64,000 nucleotides of DNA from Pseudomonadota bacterium (lineage in GTDB: Bacteria; Pseudomonadota; Gammaproteobacteria; Steroidobacterales; Steroidobacteraceae): assembly GCA_023423935.1 (NCBI GenBank), contig JAFAEQ010000010.1, forward strand, positions 62,001-126,000, read 5' to 3'. The translations under genes were made by a program, and so were the position numbers. The notes under the pieces were generated by a model, which did no database searches, was not told the DNA's origin, and was given only the letters and a program-made list of their open reading frames with translations. Shown piece after piece: positions 1 to 8,228 of this stretch. How positions within the stretch are numbered: position 1 is the stretch's first letter; each line of letters opens with the position of its first letter.

Positions 1-1454
1 TCTTCGGCACTCGCAGCGGCAAGCTGATTGGATTGTCCGCGGCAACGGGCAAGCCGATCGAAACCTTCGGCGAAGGCGGCATCGTTGACATGAAAACGCC
101 CGAGGTGATGAACGGACTGCCACGTGCGCCGCTCGGCATGAGCTCACCGCCGCTCACTTACAAGAACGTGATCATCACCGGTTCGCGCGTGCAGGAGATG
201 CCCGTGATCGGCGCTTCGGGCGATGTGCGTGCGTGGGATGCGCGCACGGGCAAGCTCGTGTGGACCTTCCACACGATTCCGCGGCCCGGCGAGCTGGGTC
301 ACGACACGTGGGAAGGCGACAGCTGGAAGAACCGTTCCGGCGTGAACGTCTGGACTTTCTTCGTGCTCGATCAGGAACGCGGGATCGTGTATCTGCCGGT
401 CGCCGCGCCGACGTTTGATCGCTGGGGTGGCGATCGCAAGGGTGCGAATCTGTTTGGCAACTCGATCGTCGCGCTGGACGCTTTGACCGGAAAGTATCTG
501 TGGCACTTCCAGACCGTGCATCACGATATCTGGGATCTGGATCTGCCCTCGGCGACGCTGGTGGAAGTGAAGAAGAATGGGAAGACCATCCCCGCCATCG
601 CGGTGATGAACAAGACGGCGATGCTGTTCCTGCTCAACCGCGTCACCGGCGAGCCCATCTACGAAATCAAGGAAGTCCCTGTCCCCACCGACACCGACAT
701 TCCCGATGAGCAGCCCTGGCCGACGCAGCCGATGCCAGTGACGCCACCGCCGCTCGCGCGAGTGGAGTTCAAGATGTCGGATCTCGCGGACCTGACGCCT
801 GAACATCGCGAGTTCTGCGAACAGCTCATCAAAGAAAAGAACATCGTGGAGAGCAAGCTGTTTCAACCGCTGCGTGCCGATTCCGCGGTGGCGAGTTTCC
901 CGGGAAGCCTCGGCGGAGTCGATTGGGGCGGCGGCGCATTCGATCCGAAGCTCGGCTACTTCCTCGTCAACACGAACGATCTCGCAGGCCCGCAACAGCT
1001 CGCCAAGCGACCGGACGGCTCGTACGGACTCAAGGACGGCTACGTGTACTTCTGGAATCCAAAAACACGCCTGCCCTGCCAGCAGCCGCCCTGGGGCAGT
1101 CTCTACGCGGTCGATGTGAACACCGGCAAGGTCGCGTGGCGATCCACGCTGGGCGTGAGTGACAACCTGCCGGATCACTTGAAGAACACGGGCCGGATCA
1201 GCGCTGGCGGTCCGATCGTCACAGCCAGCGGACTGACGTTCATCGGTGCGACCGACGATCGACGCATCCGCGCGTTCGACACCAGGACCGGTGCGGAACT
1301 GTGGACATTCAAACTGCCCGCGTCCAATTACGGCACGCCCATCACCTATCTCACCAAGGACCGCAAGCAGTACGTCGCTGTGGTCGCGACGGGAGGGTTC
1401 CAGGGCGATGCGGTCGACAGCGACAGCGTGATTGCTTTCGGATTGCCGCAATGA
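1..1454 (+). CDS. PQQ-dependent (quinoprotein) dehydrogenase, 5' end outside window
   Basis: C-terminal part (about 480 residues) of a PQQ beta-propeller dehydrogenase resembling membrane/periplasmic quinoprotein glucose dehydrogenases. The reading frame is open to the first base of the window, so the true start lies upstream. Propeller-blade motifs such as DARTGKLVWTF, DALTGKYLWHF, DVNTGKVAWR and DTRTGAELWTF recur, and HHDIWDLDLPS and the Pro-rich PWPTQPMPVTPPPLAR segment match the glucose-dehydrogenase branch. Such enzymes oxidise sugars or alcohols in the periplasm and pass electrons to quinone or cytochrome. The stop overlaps the start of a small cytochrome c (ATGA), a natural electron partner. 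The substrate cannot be read from the sequence. Confidence 0.88.
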   Translation, partial: FGTRSGKLIGLSAATGKPIETFGEGGIVDMKTPEVMNGLPRAPLGMSSPPLTYKNVIITGSRVQEMPVIGASGDVRAWDARTGKLVWTFHTIPRPGELGHDTWEGDSWKNRSGVNVWTFFVLDQERGIVYLPVAAPTFDRWGGDRKGANLFGNSIVALDALTGKYLWHFQTVHHDIWDLDLPSATLVEVKKNGKTIPAIAVMNKTAMLFLLNRVTGEPIYEIKEVPVPTDTDIPDEQPWPTQPMPVTPPPLARVEFKMSDLADLTPEHREFCEQLIKEKNIVESKLFQPLRADSAVASFPGSLGGVDWGGGAFDPKLGYFLVNTNDLAGPQQLAKRPDGSYGLKDGYVYFWNPKTRLPCQQPPWGSLYAVDVNTGKVAWRSTLGVSDNLPDHLKNTGRISAGGPIVTASGLTFIGATDDRRIRAFDTRTGAELWTFKLPASNYGTPITYLTKDRKQYVAVVATGGFQGDAVDSDSVIAFGLPQ

Positions 1455-1771
1455 AACTGCGCGCGCTGAACTTGCGAGCCCTCACGCTGCTTCCGCTCGC
1501 GCCGCTGGCGCTCGGCACCGCGCCGCTCTTTGCACAGGCGCCGAGCGATCCTCCGCCCGGGGAAGGTCTCGAGATCATTCAACGCAGCTGCATTAACTGC
1601 CACGACATCTACATGATCACGACCAAGCGCAAGACACCCGACGAATGGGCCGCGGTCGTCGGGATCATGGCGGATCGTGGTGCCGAAATTACGCCCGAAG
1701 AGATGCAGATCCTCGAGGAGTATCTGTCGACGAACTTCGCTTCGGGTTCAGGCGCCGACTCGACTCATTGA
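1451..1771 (+). CDS. Small exported c-type cytochrome
   Basis: 106-residue protein with an N-terminal signal peptide (hydrophobic LRALTLLPLAPLALG stretch, cleavage likely near LFAQA) and one haem-attachment motif, CINCH, at about residues 47-51. A Met-containing segment (GIMADRG) downstream could supply the sixth haem ligand. I chose the ATG at 1451 because it overlaps the stop of the PQQ dehydrogenase by 4 bp and begins the signal peptide; the open frame extends further upstream without a better start. Likely accepts electrons from the upstream quinoprotein in the periplasm; the partnership is inferred from coupling. Confidence 0.85.
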   Translation: MKLRALNLRALTLLPLAPLALGTAPLFAQAPSDPPPGEGLEIIQRSCINCHDIYMITTKRKTPDEWAAVVGIMADRGAEITPEEMQILEEYLSTNFASGSGADSTH

Positions 1772-1797
1772 TTCTCACAACAAACGGAGAAGCACCC

Positions 1798-2220
1798 ATG
1801 AACCGCAGAGACTGGATGAAATGCTTTGCCTGGCTGTCCGCGGGCAGCGTGGCCGGCACGACGCTCGCACAAGCGGCGAATACCACGGCCGCCACCAGGA
1901 AGCCGATCGTTCTGTACTGCGACCTCGCCGTCGATCCTGCACGCGAGCAGGAGATGCTCGATGCCTTTCACAATCACTTCAAGCCGGTCGCGCAGAAGCA
2001 CGATGGCTACATCGACCTGAAGATGCTGAAGATCAACAAAGTGATCCAGGGCGGACCGGCACCGGCCGCCAAGATCAACTATCGATTTCAGCTGACGTAC
2101 GAAAGCGAAGCACAGCGCCAGAAATGGATCGCCTCGGCCGATCATGCGAAGTACTGGCCGATGATCGAGAACACCGTGACCGACAAAGGTTATCTCGTCC
2201 TGCTCACCGACGCTGTCTGA
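1798..2220 (+). CDS. Exported small antibiotic-biosynthesis-monooxygenase-like (dimeric alpha-beta barrel) protein
   Basis: 140 residues. The N-terminus (MNRRDWMKCFAWLSAGSVAG) resembles a Tat/Sec signal, with LAQA as a likely cleavage region. The mature part (IVLYCDLAVDP, FHNHFKPVAQKHDGYIDLKML, then YRFQLTYESEAQRQKW) has the rhythm of ABM/stress-responsive dimeric ferredoxin-like barrels. A GGAG Shine-Dalgarno element lies before ATG 1798; an upstream in-frame start would bury the signal peptide. It sits 26 bp after the cytochrome gene and 11 bp before the SMP-30 gene, so probably the same operon. Biochemical role unknown. Confidence 0.65.
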   Translation: MNRRDWMKCFAWLSAGSVAGTTLAQAANTTAATRKPIVLYCDLAVDPAREQEMLDAFHNHFKPVAQKHDGYIDLKMLKINKVIQGGPAPAAKINYRFQLTYESEAQRQKWIASADHAKYWPMIENTVTDKGYLVLLTDAV

Positions 2221-2231
2221 AGGATCATCCC

Positions 2232-3233
2232 ATGAAGGCCGGACTCATCAGCACAGCGCTCGCGCTGGTCGCATGCGCCGCTACTACCAGCGCCGCCGCC
2301 GAAAGCACGACGCCGCGTATCGTTCGACTCGATCCTGCGCTCGATGCCGTGATTGCTCCCGATACCAAGATCGATCGTGTTGCGGGCGGATTCAAGTTCA
2401 CAGAAGGACCGATGTGGCGCGAAGGTCGCCTGTGGTTCTCCGATCTGTCGGACGACAAGGTGCTCGCCGTGACACCTGCGGGCAAGGTCGAGACCTTGAT
2501 CGAGCATGCCGGCGGACTGAATCCCTTCCCTGCGAACTCGTACCTCGGCTCGAACGCCATGGTGACGGACAAGGACGGCTCGGTGCTGCTGGTTCAGCAA
2601 GGCGGACGCAAGATCGTTCGGCTCGATGCGACGCTGCAACCGACGACGCTGATCGAGAAGTTCGACGGCAAGAAGCTCAACAGCCCGAACGATCTGGTCT
2701 TTGCGCCGGACGGCTCGCTGTGGTTCACCGATCCGCCATTCGGACTGCCGAAACTCGATGCCGATCCCGGCAAGGAACTGTCGTTCAATGGTGTTTACCG
2801 TTACTCCGACGGCAAGCTCCAGGCAGTCATCAAGGATCTGACGCTGCCGAACGGTCTTGCCTTCTCACCGGACGGCAAGATCCTCTATGTCGCGAACTTC
2901 GGACCGAAGCGATTCGTCAATGCCTACGAGGTCGGTACCAATGGCACGATCACGCGCTCACGTACATTCATCGAGTACCCTGAAACCGAGAAAGGCGCAG
3001 GCGGCCCGGACGGCTTGAAGGTCGATAGCGCAGGCAATGTATGGACCACGGGCCCAGGAGGCATTCGCATCGTGACTCCGCAAGGCAAAGTGCTCGGCCA
3101 GATCGTGCTGCCTGAAGTCGCGGCCAATCTCGCCTTCGCGGAAGACGGCAAGACCGTGTACATCACGGCCTCGACTTCCGTTTATCGCCTGAAGACGAAG
3201 ACTTCGGGCACTCTGCCGCTGTATCGACGATGA
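2232..3233 (+). CDS. Exported SMP-30/gluconolactonase/LRE-family hydrolase
   Basis: 333 residues, with a signal peptide (MKAGLISTALALVACAATTSAAA) followed by a six-bladed propeller of the SMP-30/gluconolactonase family. Diagnostic pieces are GGFKFTEGPMWREGRLWFSD (first metal ligand Glu), LNSPNDLVFAPDGSLWFTDPPFG (Asn metal ligand), LTLPNGLAFSPDGKILYVAN and GGPDGLKVDSAGNVWTTGPGG (catalytic Asp type). The family hydrolyses sugar lactones in a divalent-metal-dependent way. Following a quinoprotein dehydrogenase, it could open a lactone made by that enzyme in the periplasm; this pairing is inference. Start ATG 2232 begins the signal peptide. Confidence 0.85.
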   Translation: MKAGLISTALALVACAATTSAAAESTTPRIVRLDPALDAVIAPDTKIDRVAGGFKFTEGPMWREGRLWFSDLSDDKVLAVTPAGKVETLIEHAGGLNPFPANSYLGSNAMVTDKDGSVLLVQQGGRKIVRLDATLQPTTLIEKFDGKKLNSPNDLVFAPDGSLWFTDPPFGLPKLDADPGKELSFNGVYRYSDGKLQAVIKDLTLPNGLAFSPDGKILYVANFGPKRFVNAYEVGTNGTITRSRTFIEYPETEKGAGGPDGLKVDSAGNVWTTGPGGIRIVTPQGKVLGQIVLPEVAANLAFAEDGKTVYITASTSVYRLKTKTSGTLPLYRR

Positions 3234-3264
3234 ACGCTGTATCGATGATGAGCCGGGTGCCACG

Positions 3265-3795
3265 ATGATCTACACGTTGGGTGATCGCAGGATCGAAACC
3301 TCGGGCGATGATTTCTACATCGCCCCGAGTGCGGACGTGATCGGCAGCGTGCGGATCGGCCGTGAAGCCAGCATCTGGTTTCATTGCGTACTGCGCGGCG
3401 ATCACGAGTGGATCGTCATCGGCGACGGTACCAACGTTCAGGACGCCACCGTGATTCACGCCGATCCGGGAACACCGACGATCCTGGAACCGAATGTGGC
3501 GGTCGGTCATCGCGCACTGCTGCACGGGTGCGTCGTCGAGGAAGACAGCCTCATCGGCAACAACGCTGTCGTACTCGACGGCGCACGCATCGGCAGACGC
3601 TGTCTCATCGCGGCCGGCGCACTCGTTCCACCGAACAAGGTCATTCCCGACGGCAGCGTCGTGATGGGTGTACCGGGCAAAGTCGTGCGCGAAGTCACGC
3701 AGGAGGACCTCGCCATGATCCGCCACACCTGCGAACACTACCGCGAGAACGCACGGCAGTTCCGCAAGCTTCTCGCACGCGACTCTCGCTTTTGA
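3265..3795 (+). CDS. Gamma-carbonic-anhydrase-like left-handed beta-helix protein (YrdA/PaaY type)
   Basis: 176 residues with hexapeptide-repeat character (IGDGTNVQDATVIHAD, PNVAVGHRALLHGCVVEEDSLIG, NNAVVLDGARIG). The metal-binding histidines of the gamma-CA fold are recognisable in VIHAD and in VGHRALLHG. The N-terminus (RIETSGDDFYIAPSADVIGSVRIG) and C-terminus (GVPGKVVREV) are those of the YrdA/CaiE/PaaY group. No signal peptide, so cytoplasmic, unlike its neighbours. Members range from carbonic anhydrases to acyl-CoA thioesterases, so the activity is uncertain. Start 3265 is 31 bp after the SMP-30 stop. Confidence 0.85.
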   Translation: MIYTLGDRRIETSGDDFYIAPSADVIGSVRIGREASIWFHCVLRGDHEWIVIGDGTNVQDATVIHADPGTPTILEPNVAVGHRALLHGCVVEEDSLIGNNAVVLDGARIGRRCLIAAGALVPPNKVIPDGSVVMGVPGKVVREVTQEDLAMIRHTCEHYRENARQFRKLLARDSRF

Positions 3796-3815
3796 TGTCC
3801 CCGGAGGACACGACC

Positions 3816-4751
3816 ATGCCCACGATCCACCGCTCGCTGCTTGTGATGTTGTCCTCTTTCGCCGTCTGGCCGGTGCTGGCGCAGCAGTCCCCTGCTCCGC
3901 CGCCGCGTCCGCAGCCGATCACTGCGTGGTCCGCGAAGCCCGTCGAACAGACGCCCTGGGTGGCACCTCACAAGCCCCACTGGAAACTGTCCGAAGTCCT
4001 TGCCAAGCACAAAGGCGAAACCTCCTGGCAGGAAGACATCGTGAGCGATCGCGATTTCGTCGCGCGCTATATCTCGATGGCGCCGGGCGAGAAAACGAAG
4101 ACGCACTTCTTCGCGGATGATCGCGTGTTCTGGATCGTCCAGGCAGGCGAGATCAAAGTGAACATCGACGGTCAGCCGTCGTTCACGGCGAGCAAGGGCT
4201 TCCTGGTTCAGGTCCCTTATCGCACGCCCTACAGCCTCGAGTCGGTAGGCAGCGAACCGTCGCTGCGCTTCGAAGTCACCGGCGCGCAAGCCGTGCCGCT
4301 GTACCCGCTGAGCGAGACGCCCACGCCGGTCGCAGGCAAGACCTACGTGAAGGCCACCTACACCGGTCGCGGCGCCTACGACGACGTCAACAAGCCCTAT
4401 CTCGACTTCAACAAGGACGTCGTGGAAGCGAACGGGCGCGGCGGTCCCTTCGTGAAGGACGACAAGACCTTCGCCAACATCATTCGCGGCAAGGGAACGC
4501 CGCCTCCGCCTCCATCGAACCTCGGTCACTTCCACATCGGGTATGGGGAGTTCTGGCTGGTTCTCGAGGGCAAGATCGACTACCAGATCGAAGGCGCGCC
4601 GTTCTTCACCGCCGAACCGGGCGATGTGGTCTACGCACCGCAGGGTCGCTGGCATCGTGCAAGCTTCGGCGGCACGGGCATGGCAACCCGGCTTGCGATC
4701 AATCCGCGTCCGGACGGTATGCACAACTTCCAGCCGCGCGACGGCGAGTAA
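3816..4751 (+). CDS. Exported double-cupin domain protein
   Basis: 311 residues: signal peptide (MPTIHRSLLVMLSSFAVWPVLAQQ), a Pro-rich linker, then two cupin barrels. Cupin 1 spans roughly residues 60-170 (GEKTKTHFFADDRVFWIVQAGE). Cupin 2 spans roughly 200-305 and has a fuller metal site (GHFHIGYGEFWLVLEGKIDY, then GDVVYAPQGRWHRASF). I chose ATG 3816 because GGAGG at 3803-3807 is 8 nt upstream and the signal peptide starts there; an in-frame ATG at 3795 overlapping the previous stop is the alternative. Substrate unknown. Likely the last gene of the oxidative cluster that begins with the PQQ dehydrogenase. Confidence 0.8.
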   Translation: MPTIHRSLLVMLSSFAVWPVLAQQSPAPPPRPQPITAWSAKPVEQTPWVAPHKPHWKLSEVLAKHKGETSWQEDIVSDRDFVARYISMAPGEKTKTHFFADDRVFWIVQAGEIKVNIDGQPSFTASKGFLVQVPYRTPYSLESVGSEPSLRFEVTGAQAVPLYPLSETPTPVAGKTYVKATYTGRGAYDDVNKPYLDFNKDVVEANGRGGPFVKDDKTFANIIRGKGTPPPPPSNLGHFHIGYGEFWLVLEGKIDYQIEGAPFFTAEPGDVVYAPQGRWHRASFGGTGMATRLAINPRPDGMHNFQPRDGE

Positions 4752-4775
4752 TCCCGCCCTTACGATCCATGTGAT

Positions 4776-4803
4776 GCTGATCGCCGCGCTCGCGGCGATC
4801 AGC
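4776..4803. terminator. Perfect GC-rich hairpin after the cupin gene
   Basis: Near-perfect palindrome: GCTGATCGCCGCG and CGCGGCGATCAGC separated by 2 nt, so a stem of about 12 bp with a small loop. It lies 24 bp after the cupin stop and just before the next gene. No T tract follows, so it is either a weak or factor-assisted terminator or just an RNA-stabilising hairpin. Confidence 0.5.
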
Positions 4804-4823
4804 TCTGCACCGCATGCTCGGCA

Positions 4824-5693
4824 ATGCAGTCGCGCGTCAGGCATGATGCGTGCGTGCATCCCCTGTTCTACTCCTTCGGTGTCGGCGCGCTGCGATTGTC
4901 GGCGCTGCTGCTGTTCGTCTATGTGATCGCGTGCCTGCTGTTGTTATGGAGGCAGGAGCAATTGATCTTCTATCGCGTGCAGAACGATCCGCTCCTGAAG
5001 CAGCAGCATCGCCGCAATGAAATCGAGATCGTCGGAAGGGACGCGCAGCTGCAGGGCTGGTGGTTAGGAAAAGACAAGCCGCTGCCTTTGATCATTTACT
5101 TCGGCGGTAATGCCGAGGACGTTCTGTACTCCGCGAATCAGCTCTCCGATCTGGACTTCGCGAGCGTGCTGGCGGTCAACTATCGCGGCTATGGCGCAAG
5201 CTCTGGCTCGCCGAGCCAGCAGGCGCTTTATGACGACGCGTTACGCATCTACGACTACGCAATCGAGCACGGCGCCGAGCCCCATCGCATCATCGTGTTC
5301 GGACGCAGCCTCGGCTCGGGTGTCGCCACGATGCTGGCTGCCAGCCGCACGGTTGCCGGCGCAATTCTCGTCACACCATTCGATCGTCTGAGCGCCGTCG
5401 CGGCCGGGCATTACCCGATGTTTCCGGTTCGCTTGCTGCTGCGACATCCGTTCCCCTCCGACGAATGGGCGAAGAATGCACGCGCACCGGCCCTGATTCT
5501 GGCGGCCGAACTCGACACCATTGTGCCGGCGTCTCACGCACGCGTTCTCGCCGAGCATTGGGCCGGCGAGAAACACTTCGAGCTGCTGCGCAATGTCGGA
5601 CACAACGATGTCGATCACGACAGCACTTATTACCCGGCAATCGAACAGTTCGTCAGGACTGTCGCAGGGCCGCACGCCGTTCAGACGCCCTGA
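4824..5693 (+). CDS. Membrane-anchored alpha/beta hydrolase (BEM46/ABHD13-like)
   Basis: 289 residues. One N-terminal transmembrane anchor (about 22-42, LRLSALLLFVYVIACLLLLW) is followed by an alpha/beta hydrolase domain. The oxyanion/early-strand region is IIYFGGNAEDV, the nucleophile elbow is GRSLGSG (Ser), and candidate acid and base are in LAAELDTIVP (Asp) and NVGHND (His). VNYRGYGASSGSPS is typical of the BEM46/ABHD13 group. Likely a serine hydrolase anchored to the inner membrane; substrate unknown. ATG 4824 has no clear ribosome site and GTG codons at 4836 or 4854 are possible starts. Its 3' end overlaps the convergent gene by 13 bp. Confidence 0.78.
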   Translation: MQSRVRHDACVHPLFYSFGVGALRLSALLLFVYVIACLLLLWRQEQLIFYRVQNDPLLKQQHRRNEIEIVGRDAQLQGWWLGKDKPLPLIIYFGGNAEDVLYSANQLSDLDFASVLAVNYRGYGASSGSPSQQALYDDALRIYDYAIEHGAEPHRIIVFGRSLGSGVATMLAASRTVAGAILVTPFDRLSAVAAGHYPMFPVRLLLRHPFPSDEWAKNARAPALILAAELDTIVPASHARVLAEHWAGEKHFELLRNVGHNDVDHDSTYYPAIEQFVRTVAGPHAVQTP

Positions 5694-6682
5694 AGCCGTA
5701 CGCCGCCCCCGGAGGTTTTCGCTTTGATCAGCGGGCCGCCGCCATTGACGGCTCCTGAAAGATGCTTGCCTTCGCTCCTCGTCAGCTTGATCGGCAGATC
5801 GCAACTCACCGAGCCGCCGCTCGTCGCGCCGTCGAAGTCGGCCTTCGTGTCGCGCGGCACCTTGATCGAGATGCCGCCGCCTGACGTCGACGCATCGATA
5901 CCGCGATTCGCACCGGTGAGAGCGATGTCGATCCCGCCGCCGGAAGTGCGTGCGTAGATCGCACCCTCCACTTCAGCCACGATGCCACCGCCCGACGTGG
6001 ACAACTTCACATCGCCGGCAACATTGCGTGCGACGACCCGACCGGCGGACGTGCGGGCATCCACCGGGCCACGGATATCGGTGAGCTCGATGCCGCCGCC
6101 CGAGGTCTCCGCATCGAGCTTGCCGGTGATACGACTTGCATTTATGCGCCCGCCGGACGTTTCCACCTGTGAGTCGCCACGAATCTCCGCGAGCGAGATG
6201 CTGCCTCCCGACGTGTGCATCCGAACGTTCCCGACGACCGACTTCACATTCACACTGCCGCCAGAGGTACGACCGATGGCACGCCCCTGCACAGCCTCGA
6301 CCGTAATACCGCCGCCGGAGGTCTTGAGATCGAGGTCATAGCGCGACGGCACTGTGACGGTCACATTCGCACGCAAGCCGCTGCCGGCACTCAACCAGCT
6401 GAGCCAGCCCTCGGAGCGCTTCGCAACGACTTCAACACCGCGTCCCTTGGGCTGCGCCGAGAGCTGCGCGTTCTCGATCGCAGAGCTCGAACCCTCGAAC
6501 ACCACGACGACATGCACACGATCCGTGTTCTCGCCTCGCACCGTGATGTTCGCGCCGTCGGCATCGACGGTCAGCGTGCCACCGGGTTGGACGCTAAAGC
6601 TCTGATCCAGTCGCTTTTCGGCAGCTGAAACATTGATTGCAAATGCCAGCCCCACCGTCAGCAACAGCCACCGTACGTTCAT
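5681..6682 (-). CDS. Exported DUF4097-type beta-solenoid protein with TSGG repeats
   Basis: 333 residues with a signal peptide (MNVRWLLLTVGLAFAINVSA). The remainder is a DUF4097/putative-adhesin type beta-helix. From about residue 110 a TSGG motif recurs roughly every 17-20 residues (KTSGGGITV, RTSGGSVNV, HTSGGSISL, ETSGGRINA, ETSGGGIEL, STSGGGIVA, RTSGGGIDI, STSGGGISI, KTSGGGVRL). The first-strand region is QPGGTLTVDADGANITVRG. ATG 6682 is preceded by GGAG at a suitable distance and starts the signal peptide; a longer in-frame reading exists but lacks that signal. Location periplasm or cell surface; role unknown, often near envelope stress genes in other genomes. Confidence 0.75.
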   Translation of the reverse strand: MNVRWLLLTVGLAFAINVSAAEKRLDQSFSVQPGGTLTVDADGANITVRGENTDRVHVVVVFEGSSSAIENAQLSAQPKGRGVEVVAKRSEGWLSWLSAGSGLRANVTVTVPSRYDLDLKTSGGGITVEAVQGRAIGRTSGGSVNVKSVVGNVRMHTSGGSISLAEIRGDSQVETSGGRINASRITGKLDAETSGGGIELTDIRGPVDARTSAGRVVARNVAGDVKLSTSGGGIVAEVEGAIYARTSGGGIDIALTGANRGIDASTSGGGISIKVPRDTKADFDGATSGGSVSCDLPIKLTRSEGKHLSGAVNGGGPLIKAKTSGGGVRLQGV

Positions 6683-6758
6683 TGCTATTCTCCTATCCCA
6701 AGGTCTCTTTGCGACGCCGCAGGCGCTCGCAAGGTTGCACCGAGACTGAGAATTGCCC

Positions 6759-7991
6759 TCAGCGTTGCGCCCGGGGCAGCTCATCCATCGTCCGCAGTTG
6801 CGGAAACAGACGCGACCACACGGCAGCGACGGTAACCGTCACCGCGCCGCCGATCACCACGGCACGTACAGTCCCGAACCATGCGGCCGTGACGCCCGAT
6901 TCGAACTCGCCGAGTTCGTTCGAGGCGCCGATGAATACGGCATTGACCGCACTCACCCTTCCGCGGATCTCATCCGGTGTTTCGAGCTGAACCAGCAGAT
7001 GGCGCAGATACACGCTCATCATGTCGCCCGCACCAAGCAGTATCAGCGCCACGAACGAGACCACCATGTTGGTCGACAGCCCGAAGATGATCGTGGTCAC
7101 GCCAAAGAGCAGTACGCCTCCGAACAGCCACCGGCCGACATGCCGCCTCAACGGCCACACCGCAAGCGACACTGCACAGGCCATCGCGCCGATTGCAGGC
7201 GCAGTCCGCAGCAACCCCAGTCCGACCGAGCCAGTATGGAGAATGTCGCGCGCGTAGACCGGCAACAACGCAGTGGCACCCCCGAACAACACTGCAAACA
7301 GATCGAGAGAGATGGCGCCGAAGACGATCGGTCGCGACTTCACGAAACGCAGCCCGGACAGCAGCGATTGCACGGTGATCGCGGGCGCCTGACCCGCCAG
7401 CCGACCGCCGAGCCGCAGTCGCGACATGAGGATCGTGCTCGTGAGTACCAGCACCGTGACGAGCCCATAGACGACGACTGGGCCGGCGAGATACAGCAGT
7501 CCGCCGAGCGTCGGCCCCACGATCGTCGACACCTGAAAGGCAGACTGATTGACGGCAACGGCGCGCGCAAACTTGGCTGGCGGTACCAGATTCGGGATCA
7601 AGGCCTGCGAGGCGGGCATGGCAAACGCTCGCGTGATGCCGAGCAAGGTCATGACCGCAAAGACGGGACCTACCGACTCCAATCCGCGGATCGAGAGCAT
7701 GAGCAGGCTCGCCGCCGAGATGGCGTTGAGCAGATAGCAACCCGTCACGATGCGGCGCCGGTCGTAAAAATCAGCCACATGTCCCGCAGGCAGGATCAGC
7801 ACGATGAAGGGCAGGAATTGCGACAGCCCGATCAGCCCGAGATGCAGCGGATCGCGAGTGACGGCATACACCTGCCAGCCGACCGCCACTGTCTGCATCT
7901 GCACGGCCAGCGTGCCCAGACAGCGCGCCAGCAGATAGAGCAGGAAATCGCGCTCATCGCGCAACGAGGTTTCAGACGCTGTTTCGTTCAT
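6759..7991 (-). CDS. MFS transporter, MFS_3/enterobactin-exporter-like
   Basis: 410 residues with about 11-12 hydrophobic segments. The N-terminal FLLYLLARCLGTLAVQMQTV and VGWQVYAVTRDPLHLGLIG, plus LPAGHVADFYDRRRIV, which carries the A-motif between helices 2 and 3, are typical of the MFS_3 family that includes EntS and several macrolide/siderophore exporters. An inner-membrane proton-driven exporter is likely; the substrate is not predictable. Start ATG 7991. The 76-bp gap to the DUF4097 gene downstream makes co-transcription possible. Transcribed divergently from zwf. Confidence 0.82.
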   Translation of the reverse strand: MNETASETSLRDERDFLLYLLARCLGTLAVQMQTVAVGWQVYAVTRDPLHLGLIGLSQFLPFIVLILPAGHVADFYDRRRIVTGCYLLNAISAASLLMLSIRGLESVGPVFAVMTLLGITRAFAMPASQALIPNLVPPAKFARAVAVNQSAFQVSTIVGPTLGGLLYLAGPVVVYGLVTVLVLTSTILMSRLRLGGRLAGQAPAITVQSLLSGLRFVKSRPIVFGAISLDLFAVLFGGATALLPVYARDILHTGSVGLGLLRTAPAIGAMACAVSLAVWPLRRHVGRWLFGGVLLFGVTTIIFGLSTNMVVSFVALILLGAGDMMSVYLRHLLVQLETPDEIRGRVSAVNAVFIGASNELGEFESGVTAAWFGTVRAVVIGGAVTVTVAAVWSRLFPQLRTMDELPRAQR

Positions 7992-8228
7992 CGAGGATCC
8001 AGGCTCGGCAGGCGCATGCAGGATACCGTCCGAAGGCGATGCGCGCGCCTTGCGGAGGGATCAAGCAGCTCTACCCCAGTTGTACGATTTCGGTGCGTGA
8101 GGCCGGTTGAAACCTCATCGCACGTCATGGACGCCATTCGGTGGAAACACCTTCAGGCGCGGACTATTCTCTGAACAGGCTGTCGTTCGTTCTTAGACGG
8201 ATCGCCAATCACGTGAGGAGATGTGTCG

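Noticed and set aside
6753..8174. 473-residue open frame on + opposite the MFS gene
   Set aside because: Repetitive Arg/His/Gln shadow translation; the - strand gene has clear membrane topology.
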